A stretch of 64,000 bases of DNA from Bacillus_BD sp963787345 (lineage in GTDB: Bacteria > Bacillota > Bacilli > Bacillales > Cytobacillaceae). Below are positions 51,162 through 60,177 of the stretch, in pieces; the first letter of the stretch is position 1, and the number at the start of each line of letters is the position of its first letter. The translations under genes were made by a program, and so were the position numbers. The notes below the pieces were generated by a model. The model ran no database searches. It was not told the origin of the DNA and saw only the letters and a program-made list of their open reading frames with translations. The stretch is taken from NCBI GenBank assembly GCA_963787345.1, contig CAWBCW010000005.1, positions 62,001-126,000 on the forward strand, given 5' to 3'.

Positions 51162-51829
51162 CTATTTAATTTCTGGCTGCTCCATATAATAATTGATCGC
51201 TTGAATAAGCCATTGCTGTTCACTTTCAGTAAAAGGAGAAGGGGTCATGTCTTCCAGCTCTTGCACTTCTGTATCCCCTATTGGTTTTCCATATAATTGT
51301 TTTACTCTTTTAGACAATTGAACAAAGGTTGTATCTAAATCTATGCTCTCTTCTACTGATTTCTTTGACAACACTTCTACAACATCTGTTAACTTATGAC
51401 GTTCCATCCATTCCTTTTGTATATTTTCTCTAGGCAGACCATGAATAAGACTGAACAATAAATCGCTATCTACTTCCCCTTCTTCTTTCAGTAAACGGAT
51501 AACTCTCTTTATTGTATTCATTGATTTTTCTATTAGGTCTTTTTCCTCTTCTAAGGCTTTTAAATGGAGAGATAATGTTTCATTCAAATCAACAGTAAAG
51601 CTTGATTTATGCAGCAATTCATCGATTTTATCTAAGCTGTAACCTAAAAATTTCAAGCTAAGGTTTTTTTGCAGGGTTACAATATCTTTATAACTATAAA
51701 TACGATGCCCTGATGTGGGGGCTTCCCAGGTACCAACAAACCAATTTCATCATAATAACGTAAATTACGAATGGAGATTCCTGTCTTTTTTGAAAACTCC
51801 CCAATGGAAAACAGCTTTTGATTATCCAT
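51162..51829 (-). pseudogene. MerR-family regulator with frameshift
   Basis: The HTH is read from ATG 51829 (GGGAGGGG ribosome site): MDNQKLFSIGEFSKKTGISI then RNLRYYDEIGLLVPG. The frame then breaks; continuing one base out of phase gives EAPTSGHRIYSYKDIVTLQ and KNLSLKFLGYSLDKIDELL, the exact MerR continuation, in the frame of the 164-residue C-terminal part. One G missing from CCTGGGAAG (about 51720) would explain it. The C-terminal part is a coiled helix plus effector domain. It could be a real knockout or a read error. Confidence 0.8.
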
Positions 51830-52042
51830 CAGAACCCCTCCCATCTCAAGTATATATTCATTATAAAGCCTTCAGTAACTGGAGGTTCAAGTGGTATTTC
51901 ATATTTATAAGAGAATCAAAAATATAATATTAGGGGACTAGTAGATTTTTCTTTAAAATATATTAATGGAATTATTGAGATACAACTGATGTTTAGTTTC
52001 TCCCCAGTTCATACCTCCCCTCTTTACGATTTCTCCGAAAAG

Positions 52043-52340
52043 AACGCCCGTGCAGGGCACAGCCCGTCTTTAGACACGGGATAAATTTTCGGTAGGCTTT
52101 AGCCTAAATGGTCGATCCATTCGAATATAGGTACTATATTGTGGATGAGATGGTTCACCATCTTCCTTTAAGCGAAGGTGCTTCGCACAAACATTCTCAG
52201 AGGAGAATGAGTCTTCGTGAACGTTCTGATGCTGTCAAGGAGTGTTTGTATTCTTGGATACAAACGAAATTATGGCTCCTGGAACCTCGGTATTTCAATG
52301 CCAAGAGGTTCAGTAAAAGAATAAAAGTTGCATCCTAACA
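52043..52340 (+). other. Structured noncoding sequence, possible IS200/IS605-element remnant
   Basis: CCCGTCTTTAGACACGGG forms a hairpin at about 52062, followed by TTCGGTAGGCTTTAGCC. The next 230 bases are more GC-rich than their surroundings and hold further inverted pairs (TGTTTGTATTC / GGATACAAAC, CCTCGGTATT / AATGCCAAGAGG). A 76-codon frame (52108-52338) has no ribosome site and no family resemblance I can see. It resembles the end region of a TnpB-type element without tnpB; this is inference. The 51830-52042 stretch shows nothing. Confidence 0.35.
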
Positions 52341-52383
52341 TCCAAGTCTCTTTATAATGACTTTAAAGATCAGATTGAACAGG

Positions 52384-52420
52384 AAAAACAGCCTCCAATT
52401 CAATTAGAGGCTGTTTTTTT
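52384..52420. terminator. Bidirectional intrinsic terminator
   Basis: AAAAACAGCCTC and GAGGCTGTTTTTTT pair around CAATTCAATTA. On the minus strand it ends the decayed gene at 52422. Confidence 0.8.
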
Positions 52421-52421
52421 A

Positions 52422-52936
52422 TTAACGAATATTCATTTTGTATTCTTGATCTTCATAAGAAATCATTAAGTCTAATGACCCGTCTCCGCTTTCAACTTCA
52501 TTAGGAACGGTAATGAGATAATGGAAGGTGGCTATATCCAAAAGAACAACCTCCACAGCAATCTCAAAATCACTTCCATCACCTTCTTCTAAAAGAAGAA
52601 ACCCAGTATAATTATATTTATCCTGATATTTAACAGAAAAATCGACTGTATCATCCCAAACAACATCTATGTTGTCAGTTCCTAAATTTTTAAATGTTCC
52701 TGTGATTTGTAAATAAGTCTTTCCTTCACCTGCATTTTCATAGTAAGTATAAAAACCATCTGGATTTGATGGTTAACATTATCAGAGAATTGAACCTTTG
52801 AAACCGTTAATTCCGCATGACCTGCAAATTTCATCGCTTCATTTTCTTAATTATAAACAGTGCCTGTTTCAATTATTTTATGAAATCCTTTTTCGAACAG
52901 CTTTTCAATATCTATTTTTTCTTTCTGCCCGACTAA
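52422..52936 (-). pseudogene. Remnant of a secreted/lipoprotein-type gene
   Basis: A readable but broken gene. In one frame it gives IDIEKLFEKGFHKIIETGT, a TAA where Glu is expected (YN-stop-ENEAMK), then FAGHAELTVSKVQFSDNV. A frameshift (one A missing in AACCATC) leads to NPDGFYTYYENAGEGKTY, LQITGTFKNLGTDNIDVVW and, at the end, GDGSLDLMISYEDQEYKMN. The style (NPDGFYxYYE...GxxYLxIxGTxKNxG) fits a DUF4352-like immunoglobulin-fold protein. The N-terminus is missing; the remnant begins right at the stop of the YlxY-like gene. Confidence 0.7.
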
Positions 52937-53906
52937 TTAATTTACACGCTTTTCGCTCATAAGTTCACTGACAGTACCGAGCTTATATCCTTTTGCTCTA
53001 ATATCCTTTATCATGGTTTCCAACCCTTCAGCTGTTGGTTTTGTAGGGTGCATCAGAACCATTGATCCACTCTCTACTTTTGAAACGACCCTTCTTACCA
53101 TTTCCGAGGTGGCAGGTTTTCGCCAGTCAACCGTATCGACTGTCCATAGAATGGTTTTCATATCTAATTGGTTAGCAACCTGAATCGTTATCTTATTAAA
53201 ACTTCCGCTTGGCGGGGCAAACCACTTTGGAGTTATACCTAGAGTTTCTTTTATAACATCATTCGTCTTTTTCAACTCTTCCATCGTTTGGGTCTCGGAG
53301 CGCTGTTGGAGATCAGGATGACTATAAGCGTGGTTGCCAATTTCGTGACCAGCATCCTTAATCATCTTGGCTAGATCAGGATTCTTTTTAACCCAACTTC
53401 CATCGAAAAAAAACGTTGCCTTTGTTTGGTGATCACTTAAAACTTTAAGGATTCCTGGAATATATTCGTTTCCCCAGGCAACATTGATTAAAAAGGCTAC
53501 CATAGATTTTTGCGAATTCCCCCTATAAATCGGCTCAGGGGCTAAATCATCTAAATGAATATTCGGTGGTACTTCCTTAAAAATAACCTTGCTTTCATCA
53601 AACTCTCCACTTTTCTTCATCTTTTTATAACTCGTTTCAATATCCACACTCAACCCATTATAACCCGGGATTGCTTTCCATACTCTATCGACTTTTGCAT
53701 CAATCGGCTCTATTTTATGCTGTTCACTATACGTCTGAATTTTTCTATAAAGAGGATTGTCCCTATTAACTTCAGAGGAAGTTGTGAAATTCCTCTCCTT
53801 TAATGACCTCCTTTGACATGGCTTTATACGGAGAAATAGGCAACCCGAAAAGTAGAACTATCATACTTGAAATTAATAAAAGGTTTCTGAAACCATTTCT
53901 CATCAT
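52937..53906 (-). pseudogene. YlxY-like polysaccharide deacetylase, frameshifted near the N-terminus
   Basis: The deacetylase domain is intact: VAFLINVAWGNEYIPGILKV, ATFFFDGSWVKKNPDLAKMI, GHEIGNHAYSHPD (His pair), KWFAPPSGSFNK and GSMVLMHPTKPTAEGLE. This matches B. subtilis YlxY, including WKAIPGYNGLSVDIETSYKK. The signal peptide starts from ATG 53906 (GGAGG ribosome site): MMRNGFRNLLLISSMIVLLF, but reaches TGA at 53772; the match continues in the next frame from about 53795 (TTSSEVNRDNPLYRKIQTY). The catalytic first Asp is replaced by Asn-Val-Ala as in YlxY, so it may not deacetylate anyway. Confidence 0.8.
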
Positions 53907-54160
53907 TTTAAAATCCTCCATTATGCTGTTTGATGATATTAGGTTTCCCATTCATTAGAATAAATTATTTTATTTTCAGAAAAATTATTAACGCCCGACT
54001 TCCGAAAGAAAAGGACTGAACCACTATTGGATCCAGTCTGAGTTTGTATTGATCTTTTATGGAGAAAGACTTGAAAAGTCCCGGGCTCCTGTTGAGGAAA
54101 CCAAGAAATTTCTGGCTCTGTATTGAAAATCGGAAATATTTATTTTTACAAGGAAAGTTA

Positions 54161-54425
54161 TTAACTAGATACTTTCTGTACCTCTAAAAAATCCATTTTC
54201 CTTAAATATATAACTCCATCACTTCTTACCACTTGAAAAGCTAAATTATCCTCGGCACTTAGCACAGAAGCAAATGCTGCACTCGTTTAGTTTCTACTAA
54301 TAAAATATAGACCATGTCCATTATTGTCAGGGGATCCATACAAATAACAAACTACTTTTCCATCCTTCAAAAAAACAATTTGATTCATTCCTTCATTCGT
54401 GAAGAAGTGTTCTGCTTATTACAGA
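54161..54425 (-). pseudogene. Remnant of an uncharacterised gene with an internal stop
   Basis: In one frame the minus strand reads FFTNEGMNQIVFLKDGKVVC, YLYGSPDNNGHGLYFISRN, a TAA, and TSAAFASVLSAEDNLAFQVV, RSDGVIYLRKMDFLEVQKVS before TAA at 54161. No start codon with a ribosome site is found. The coding-like character on both sides of the stop suggests a nonsense mutation in a former gene. The 53907-54160 stretch shows no other gene. Confidence 0.5.
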
Positions 54426-54434
54426 AACGCACTA

Positions 54435-54650
54435 TCACATAAAAAAGATTGAAGTAATTATAACTCCAGCTATTATTACAAGGAGTAGTATCCCTGTGCC
54501 TTTCCAACCTAATCTCCCTACCAAATCTGCAAGACTACCGCTCCTTGCTCTATTAAGTGCATCATTCATACTGCCTGTTGGATTTCTTTTCAATTCTTCT
54601 TGTCTTAATCTCTCTCTTTTTTGTTCAGGAGTTTCTTTGCTATCATTCAC
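54435..54650 (-). CDS. Small single-helix membrane protein (DUF6366-like)
   Basis: A 71-residue protein: a charged N-terminus (MNDSKETPEQKRERLRQEEL), the segment NPTGSMNDALNRARSGSLAD, GWKGTG and one C-terminal membrane helix (ILLLVIIAGVIITSIFF). I compare it with DUF6366 proteins of Bacillus. GTG 54650 follows AGGGGGTG. Function unknown; the Bacillus copies also sit among small accessory genes. Confidence 0.75.
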   Translation of the reverse strand: MNDSKETPEQKRERLRQEELKRNPTGSMNDALNRARSGSLADLVGRLGWKGTGILLLVIIAGVIITSIFFM

Positions 54651-54850
54651 TTAAACACCCCCTGTATGTTAAACGATCATTCCTTTTACTTAAATCAATT
54701 CTACTAAGTTGTATTTACTCCTCTGTTGGGCTCATTTATTTGTAGAATCTTCAATAGGTAAATAAGCCTTTACGTTCGTCTTCTCCATACATCCGCTCCC
54801 AAAATTCCATTCAATTATTTGTGAAATTTCAATGAGGTCAAGAAAAACAA

Positions 54851-55222
54851 TTATAAACTTAACACATTATCAAAGGGTTTAGATTTTCCATTAATCAAAA
54901 CATCAAGAACTTCGTGTTCTGGATCTAATGTTAATTTATAAACATGTTGTTCGATTGCATCGTCTTGTTTATTCGCTTCATCAAACTTTACTTTTAATAT
55001 GTTACCTTGCGTTTCAAGATCAGCGATAATCTCTCCCTTTGATTGGTAAATAATATAAGCAATATCTTTTTCTTCATAAATTAATTGCAACTCATAGTTT
55101 GAATCAACTTTATCTTGTACATTGCTTGGAACAATATCAAGTTCACTTATACTTAAAGTTGATGTATTACAAGCTACTAAAATAGCTGTTGTCACCATTA
55201 ACAAAAGTAATATTTTTCTCAA
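54851..55222 (-). CDS. Small lipoprotein, uncharacterised
   Basis: A 123-residue protein with a lipoprotein signal: RKILLLLMVTTAILVAC, the Cys being the lipobox residue. The mature part has no recognised domain (ELQLIYEEKDIAYIIYQSKG). The TTG at 55222 with AGGAGA at 7 bases fits the signal peptide; a longer start at 55261 would place extra residues before it. It lies in the array of small minus-strand genes. Confidence 0.65.
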   Translation of the reverse strand: MRKILLLLMVTTAILVACNTSTLSISELDIVPSNVQDKVDSNYELQLIYEEKDIAYIIYQSKGEIIADLETQGNILKVKFDEANKQDDAIEQHVYKLTLDPEHEVLDVLINGKSKPFDNVLSL

Positions 55223-55313
55223 TGAATTGTCTCCTTCTACCCATATTTTTAAAGTCAACATTACGTTTATTCAAAAGTTGCAATCTTTCTATTTAAGTAA
55301 AGAAAAACCCCTT

Positions 55314-55967
55314 CTATAAAGTGCGTGTTTTCTCCCCATCAATTAACTTAAAATGAATATTATTCGATGTTCCTCCCTCAATATGTTTAGGAACATCGGA
55401 TAAATCAAGCAATTCCTTCAAGTCGATAGACTTTTTACGATTTGCTTTTATCGTAATCTTATATGGACCAGCTAAATTCATAAGTGATTCCATTCGTACC
55501 CCATCTTCCATGAAATAGGAATCCAAAAATTCTAATTGGAATAACACATCTTTACTACTTCGATTCTGTAACACAAAATTACATTCCCCATTTAATAAGT
55601 CTTCGCTCACATACTCAAAATTGCAATTGCCATTACCATCGTATGAAATGGCTGTAATGCCTCTTGCTAACGTTTCTTGGTATATTGTAATTAGAAGATT
55701 TGGTAAAATTGCATATATGATTACAACGATTATAATTGTCCGAAAGTAATGTTTTTTTATGCCAATGACAAGTAAAATCATGGCGATTATAAACAAAACA
55801 GACCCAATTATACCAAGAGGAATCACCCCATCATGATTGCGGATTGGAAACGACATGAATGTGGAACGTGCTTCCAACATTACGTTATTAGGAAACGGGA
55901 AATATAAATACATACATATACTTAAAATAACAATTGAACTAATGAGTGCCACTTTACTTCTTATCAT
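55314..55967 (-). CDS. Uncharacterised membrane protein
   Basis: A 217-residue protein with three N-terminal hydrophobic helices (VALISSIVILSICMYLYF, GIIGSVLFIIAMILLVIGI and IIIVVIIYAILPNLLITIY) and an extracellular C-terminal domain of about 110 residues with paired Cys (NGNCNFEYVSEDLLNGECNF). No known family. ATG 55967 follows CGGAGG. It is on the same strand as its small neighbours with 45-90 base gaps. Confidence 0.6.
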   Translation of the reverse strand: MIRSKVALISSIVILSICMYLYFPFPNNVMLEARSTFMSFPIRNHDGVIPLGIIGSVLFIIAMILLVIGIKKHYFRTIIIVVIIYAILPNLLITIYQETLARGITAISYDGNGNCNFEYVSEDLLNGECNFVLQNRSSKDVLFQLEFLDSYFMEDGVRMESLMNLAGPYKITIKANRKKSIDLKELLDLSDVPKHIEGGTSNNIHFKLIDGEKTRTL

Positions 55968-56002
55968 CGTATCCTCCGTTATTTAATTTCGTTTGCAAAC
56001 AT

Positions 56003-56482
56003 TCATCTCACTTCTAAAACAAAGGCATAAAATGCATCACCATTTGATACATTAGCCTCCTTTTTGTCCATCCACCACACACCGTATGAATAATAATAAA
56101 TTCCTTTTTCCGTAGGTGCAGTAAAATGGTTAACTTCCACTACTACCTCCGTTTCCTTGTTCCTGTTTATTTGAAGTACATGAAATTCATTGGGCTTTGG
56201 TTCATAATCCATCTCAAACGCCACTTCTTCACTAGCTTTTACTTGGATAGGATTCTCGTTCTCTAACAGTTCAATTGGTCCAACAGTATCAACGCAGGTG
56301 CTTTCCTTCTGCCTTTTCCAACAGTATGAACCAAGTTTCGTTGTATAGGTTTCGTTTCCAATTTTAATCATAGCTATAGGTGGCTTGTTTCCAGTCATCT
56401 CATTTGTCGAAATCTCACTTTCTGAACATCCAGCTAAACTTATTCCTATCAAAACGATAAAAGGCAAAAACCATTTATTCAT
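56003..56482 (-). CDS. Lipoprotein, uncharacterised
   Basis: A 159-residue lipoprotein: MNKWFLPFIVLIGISLAGC ends in the lipobox Cys. The mature part contains two Cys in GSYCWKRQKESTCVD and a beta-rich C-terminus (TEKGIYYYSYGVWWMDKKE) that resembles small Bacillus lipoproteins of the YvgO/DUF4624-like style, not assigned. ATG 56482 follows AAGGGGG. Confidence 0.65.
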   Translation of the reverse strand: MNKWFLPFIVLIGISLAGCSESEISTNEMTGNKPPIAMIKIGNETYTTKLGSYCWKRQKESTCVDTVGPIELLENENPIQVKASEEVAFEMDYEPKPNEFHVLQINRNKETEVVVEVNHFTAPTEKGIYYYSYGVWWMDKKEANVSNGDAFYAFVLEVR

Positions 56483-56534
56483 TCGAATGCCCCCTTCAGC
56501 CCTTTGCAACCTCACACTTTAAAAAAACATCGCC

Positions 56535-56648
56535 TTCAAATAACACCCTTGTCTATCTGCTGCCTTAGCCGATACTCGAAGTATGTATCCCCATCTATTG
56601 GTCTAAATGGCCTGTCACTTTCCCTGTTAGTCTTGCGGATTTCATAAA
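56535..56648 (-). pseudogene. Possible 3' fragment of a degraded gene
   Basis: The frame reads FYEIRKTNRESDRPFRPIDG, DTYFEYRLRQQIDKGVI and stops at 56535. It has no start codon and begins at the stop of the next gene upstream. Composition is protein-like but the stretch is only 38 codons. Confidence 0.3.
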
Positions 56649-56650
56649 AG

Positions 56651-57397
56651 TTACTTTGGAAGCTCAATATCCGCTTTATCCAATATCATCACATGCTCCA
56701 AATCCTCATATGAATAGCCGCTTCCATTCACAGAACGTTCTGGAAAGGCTTCTTTATCCCTTTGATTATAAGGAATCCAACCAAAAGATATGTATTGTTC
56801 GGAGATGAGATCGTTGAAAAATGAATCAGGTTGTTTGACCCTTTCTACTTTCATGAATGAATCCATAAATTCTATCCAATCATCAGGGAGTCGCAGCACT
56901 CCATAAGTTTTTTCTTGAAGTGAGACATTCGTATCCATTTGTACTCTTGGGTAGTAATGTTCAACCCCTTCTGTGATATAGTATCCTCGGTCTCTAATTA
57001 AATAAAAGTGAATAGAGCTCAATTGATCATCAGGATGAATATTCCAAACGAAATAAAACGATGAGGGATCATCTCTATCAATCTTCCATACCATCGGACT
57101 GCCGTTTGTATGAATAGATTCAGCCTGCCATTTATCTTTCTTCCATACCCAATAGCTTAAGCTGTAATCCCCTTTATCTGAAATAAAAGGCACTAATGAA
57201 TGGTGTTCATCTATAGGAATAGTGTCTTGAATGACACTTGCAGCCGCTTCTGGAAAAACACTATTTATCTCTTTAACTAATTGTTCATTTGTTGGAAAAA
57301 TAGTAGGCTTCGAAAAATAAAACCAATATATGATTACTGATGACAGTATAATGAAGATAACTAACCCCACTAATGTCCATAACCTCTTCGTCGCCAC
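56651..57397 (-). CDS. Membrane-anchored protein, uncharacterised
   Basis: A 248-residue protein with an N-terminal membrane helix (LVGLVIFIILSSVIIYWFYF) and a long, Trp/Tyr-rich extracellular domain (SYWVWKKDKWQAESIHTNG, DDPSSFYFVWNIHPDDQL). The GTG at 57397 follows GGGGTGG, which lies in the end of the preceding gene; the two genes are only two bases apart and surely co-transcribed. No known domain. Confidence 0.65.
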   Translation of the reverse strand: MATKRLWTLVGLVIFIILSSVIIYWFYFSKPTIFPTNEQLVKEINSVFPEAAASVIQDTIPIDEHHSLVPFISDKGDYSLSYWVWKKDKWQAESIHTNGSPMVWKIDRDDPSSFYFVWNIHPDDQLSSIHFYLIRDRGYYITEGVEHYYPRVQMDTNVSLQEKTYGVLRLPDDWIEFMDSFMKVERVKQPDSFFNDLISEQYISFGWIPYNQRDKEAFPERSVNGSGYSYEDLEHVMILDKADIELPK

Positions 57398-57399
57398 TT

Positions 57400-58119
57400 T
57401 TATTCCACCCCCTCTATAAGCGAATCTTCGGAGCGAAAATAAAGTTGCTCTTGTGGTGTTGATATTAAAATTCCTTTACCGTCGTTTTCAATATAAACGA
57501 TTGTATGGAGACCGCTTCCCCATTTTGATGAAGCTCCCGCAAGTAGATAAGGAAATCGTTCATTCCTCTGGTTAGATTCAGAATTTATGTATGTATCTTC
57601 GTACCACTCGTCACTAATAATCATTTCTTGTTTCAATGTATCGAGTTGCTTCAGCAGGCTTTTTTTATTTAACGAACGATCACTTGCGGATGGATGAATA
57701 TTCATAATGTAGGCATCTTCAACGTTTGAGATATACGTAGATGGTTCATCTTTAGGATAAATAACATGATGAATTGGTATAGCTATTAAAGTTGATGACA
57801 AGAAAAGAAAATTCGACCAAAATCCCAACCAAGCAAAAAATCGATAAGCCTGCCAACGTTTATCCTTTCTTCTAAGGAAAAAGTACAAGATCCATACACC
57901 GAGAGGTAAAATCGGAATCTTTAACATCGTATCGAACATATTCCATTTAATAGAAAAGGAGAAAAGCCCGACAAACATGATAATTAGAACCTTCCATACT
58001 TTCGGCCTTACCGTTTGCTTTTTATATACACGATAAACTAAGAATATAAGGAAACCCCATGCTAAAACTCTAGTAACTACGGCTGTGACATTAATTATAA
58101 AATCAAAATCTATTGCCAT
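57400..58119 (-). CDS. Membrane protein, uncharacterised
   Basis: A 239-residue protein with about four hydrophobic helices in the first 115 residues (VTRVLAWGFLIFLVYRVY, VLIIMFVGLFSFS, ILPLGVWILYFFLR) and a C-terminal soluble part of about 100 residues (MNIHPSASDRSLNKKSLLKQ). ATG 58119 follows AGGTGG. It forms a two-gene unit with the next gene. Confidence 0.6.
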   Translation of the reverse strand: MAIDFDFIINVTAVVTRVLAWGFLIFLVYRVYKKQTVRPKVWKVLIIMFVGLFSFSIKWNMFDTMLKIPILPLGVWILYFFLRRKDKRWQAYRFFAWLGFWSNFLFLSSTLIAIPIHHVIYPKDEPSTYISNVEDAYIMNIHPSASDRSLNKKSLLKQLDTLKQEMIISDEWYEDTYINSESNQRNERFPYLLAGASSKWGSGLHTIVYIENDGKGILISTPQEQLYFRSEDSLIEGVE

Positions 58120-58192
58120 CGAAACACCACCTCTTTTTATGCTGTAGTCATTTCATGAATATAGGTGATTTTATTCGCGACAACTCTTTCAT

Positions 58193-58612
58193 TTATCTTT
58201 CTAAAATCTTGTAATCTCTGGTTTTATTTACTGTAACGCTGTTTTCATTGGCGAAGTGTTCTAAATCAACACATACAGTTTCAGGATTGAAATAAATGAC
58301 TCGAATATTAAAACCTTTTTTCGTCCGAACAATTGCACCTTTTTTCATCCAACCAACTCGTATAAACTTTATCTCAATTATTTGCTTAGGAACTATCTCC
58401 TTTTTATAAAGAGGAATGGAAAGTAAAAATATTTGATAACTTAAAGACTTTTCGCTAATTTGAAATTTGTAATGGAGGCTAAGGAGAACTAATATCCCTA
58501 TAATAAGGATGACATCCATACCTGTTATACCTTTTGTACTAATCATCCCCACTATTCCCAACGCAACTAATAACTGCATTAAGAATGTTTGGGTTTTTGC
58601 TTCATAGATCAA
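58193..58612 (-). CDS. Small membrane protein with two helices and a PH-like tail
   Basis: A 139-residue protein: two membrane helices (LMQLLVALGIVGMIS, MDVILIIGILVLLSL) followed by a beta-rich domain (YKKEIVPKQIIEIKFIR, KGAIVRTKKGFNIRVIYF) reminiscent of bacterial PH-like domains. TTG 58612 follows AGGGGGC at 6 bases. Function unknown. Confidence 0.6.
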   Translation of the reverse strand: MIYEAKTQTFLMQLLVALGIVGMISTKGITGMDVILIIGILVLLSLHYKFQISEKSLSYQIFLLSIPLYKKEIVPKQIIEIKFIRVGWMKKGAIVRTKKGFNIRVIYFNPETVCVDLEHFANENSVTVNKTRDYKILER

Positions 58613-58717
58613 TGAATCGCCCCCTAACATTTATTCCGATGCTGATAGCCTTGTTCTAAAGCTACAATGGTAATAATTCTTTTCCTCATTATACTTTTCT
58701 CCAATCAGTGAAAAGGT

Positions 58718-58903
58718 CTATTTATTTTTATTCAATTTAAGCAAACTCCCAATAACTCCAATAAAACCTGTAACAGCAAATACTATGGGAATAATCAGTA
58801 GATTTGTAGCAGCAGGTAATTCTACTAATAAACGATATACCCCAAAAAGACATATTAAAGCACTTCCAATTAATCCAATAATTGATTTTGTTTTATTGTC
58901 CAT
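58718..58903 (-). CDS. Small two-helix membrane protein
   Basis: A 61-residue protein with two hydrophobic helices (IIGLIGSALICLFGVYRLLV and NLLIIPIVFAVTGFIGVIG). ATG 58903 follows AGGTGGTG. No known family; similar short proteins are common among Bacillus accessory genes. Confidence 0.6.
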   Translation of the reverse strand: MDNKTKSIIGLIGSALICLFGVYRLLVELPAATNLLIIPIVFAVTGFIGVIGSLLKLNKNK

Positions 58904-58954
58904 ATGAGACACCACCTAGTAATAATCACTTTCTTAATTCCTAAATCCTTTAGT

Positions 58955-59212
58955 TCAATTATCATTATCTTTTTCATATTTTGCTATAAAGGGAAAGAAG
59001 CCCCAAATAATAAAGGCTAAGATAACTCCTATTAAAATAGCGGATGTAATTGATAAAGAAAAAACAGGTACGATAATTGAAAAAAATAAAATAATGGGGA
59101 ATACTGATAATAAACTTATGATGATTCTCGAGCTAGACTTTATATAATGCTTTGCTCCGCATCCACGACAACGAATTGGTTTGTAGGCTAATACAAGCGA
59201 CTTTTCAATATA
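58955..59212 (-). pseudogene. Truncated TIGR04104-like (CXXC_20_CXXC) membrane protein
   Basis: The frame gives KSLVLAYKPIRCRGCGAKHY, IKSSSRIIISLLSVFPIILF and a second helix before the charged end AKYEKDNDN. The family normally has two CXXC pairs, the first about 20 residues before the second; only CRGC is left. A TAG lies just upstream and there is no start with a ribosome site, so the N-terminus is lost. Confidence 0.55.
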
Positions 59213-59232
59213 CTAATCTTGGTTGATTTCAT

Positions 59233-59544
59233 TTATTTTCCTCCCATTCGGTAAGGATACAAGACTTCATCAACCCATTTTTGAAACATATTATATGCTT
59301 CTTCATTCTCTTTTATCGTTCCTATATATCCACCCTTGAACTTTTCGTAAAACAGCCCTCTACTTAGGAACAGGTCTTGAATTTCACTTTCATGTTCAAA
59401 TTCATCAAAAAATAAATCCATGGAACCATCCTGCCTTACCCAGGCAATCCCTTCGATTAATGGCTGGAACTCGTTTTTCCAATTTCCTACATGCAGATGA
59501 TCTCCTGTATAATTTTCTGATTTGAAATATACTTGATTATTCAT
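59233..59544 (-). CDS. Uncharacterised small protein of the accessory array
   Basis: A 103-residue soluble protein (GDHLHVGNWKNEFQPLIEG, DGSMDLFFDEFEHESEIQ, YNMFQKWVDEVLYPYRM). No known domain. ATG 59544 follows GGTGGGG; a longer start at 59562 lies in the ribosome site. The acidic, aromatic composition and location suggest the orphan-immunity type, as an inference. Confidence 0.55.
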   Translation of the reverse strand: MNNQVYFKSENYTGDHLHVGNWKNEFQPLIEGIAWVRQDGSMDLFFDEFEHESEIQDLFLSRGLFYEKFKGGYIGTIKENEEAYNMFQKWVDEVLYPYRMGGK

Positions 59545-59869
59545 GTACAGTTTCCCCACCAATCAGTAATGTTGGTGATCAATCATTTTAAAATTTCGAA
59601 TGAAAAACCACATTTATAAGTTCGGCTTGAATACCAACCATTTAACTGCCAATTTTGGTTTTTAAATTGACACACCAATTCCTTTATATTTGGTTATATA
59701 CCTGATACCTAGTATCACAATTACTATACATGAGGCTGGGACATAAACATTTCAGCTAAAGCAAAAACTGAACTAATTACAAATGGAACTTCATTTTACC
59801 ATCCCATTGTTTCAATTCGTATTGTCACACTAACCTGTTGCTTAATTAGACAGGGCAGTACAGCCACTA
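59545..59869. other. Intergenic stretch without a gene
   Basis: About 325 A+T-rich bases. It contains GAGGCTGGGACATAAA at about 59730, a short motif often seen in Firmicute intergenic regions, but no frame, terminator or repeat that I can support. Confidence 0.3.
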
Positions 59870-60154
59870 TCACTGTATACCAAAATTCGAAAATATAATT
59901 CCAATAACTAATGCTGTTATAATAAAAGTAGGGATAGAAAGTATTATCTTATTTTTTAATAAAATGTTATCGAATCTTTTAAATAACTTAAATAGCAAAA
60001 ATAAAAAATATCCAATAATAGGTAGACATATAATACTTGCTATTACATCAACTTTTGTAAACGGTGGGCCAAGATTAATATCGTAAAAATAGTTCACTAT
60101 TATTATCAAGCCAAATAATATAAATTCATAAAAAAGAAACTTAAAATAACGCAA
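59870..60154 (-). CDS. Small three-helix membrane protein
   Basis: A 94-residue protein that is almost all membrane helix (FLFYEFILFGLIIIVNYFY, VIASIICLPIIGYFLFLLF, IILSIPTFIITALVIGIIF). TTG 60154 was chosen because GGAGGAG lies 9 bases upstream; an ATG at 60172 overlaps that site. Function unknown. Confidence 0.55.
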   Translation of the reverse strand: MRYFKFLFYEFILFGLIIIVNYFYDINLGPPFTKVDVIASIICLPIIGYFLFLLFKLFKRFDNILLKNKIILSIPTFIITALVIGIIFSNFGIQ

Positions 60155-60177
60155 TTTAGATTGCTCCTCCATTCATT

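Noticed and set aside
52108..52338. 76-codon plus-strand frame
   Set aside because: No ribosome site and the region is rich in inverted repeats; treated as structured noncoding sequence.
59725..59745. GAGGCTGGGACATAAA as an insertion-sequence footprint
   Set aside because: The motif is short and found in many Firmicute intergenic regions; no repeat ends or transposase remnants were visible.
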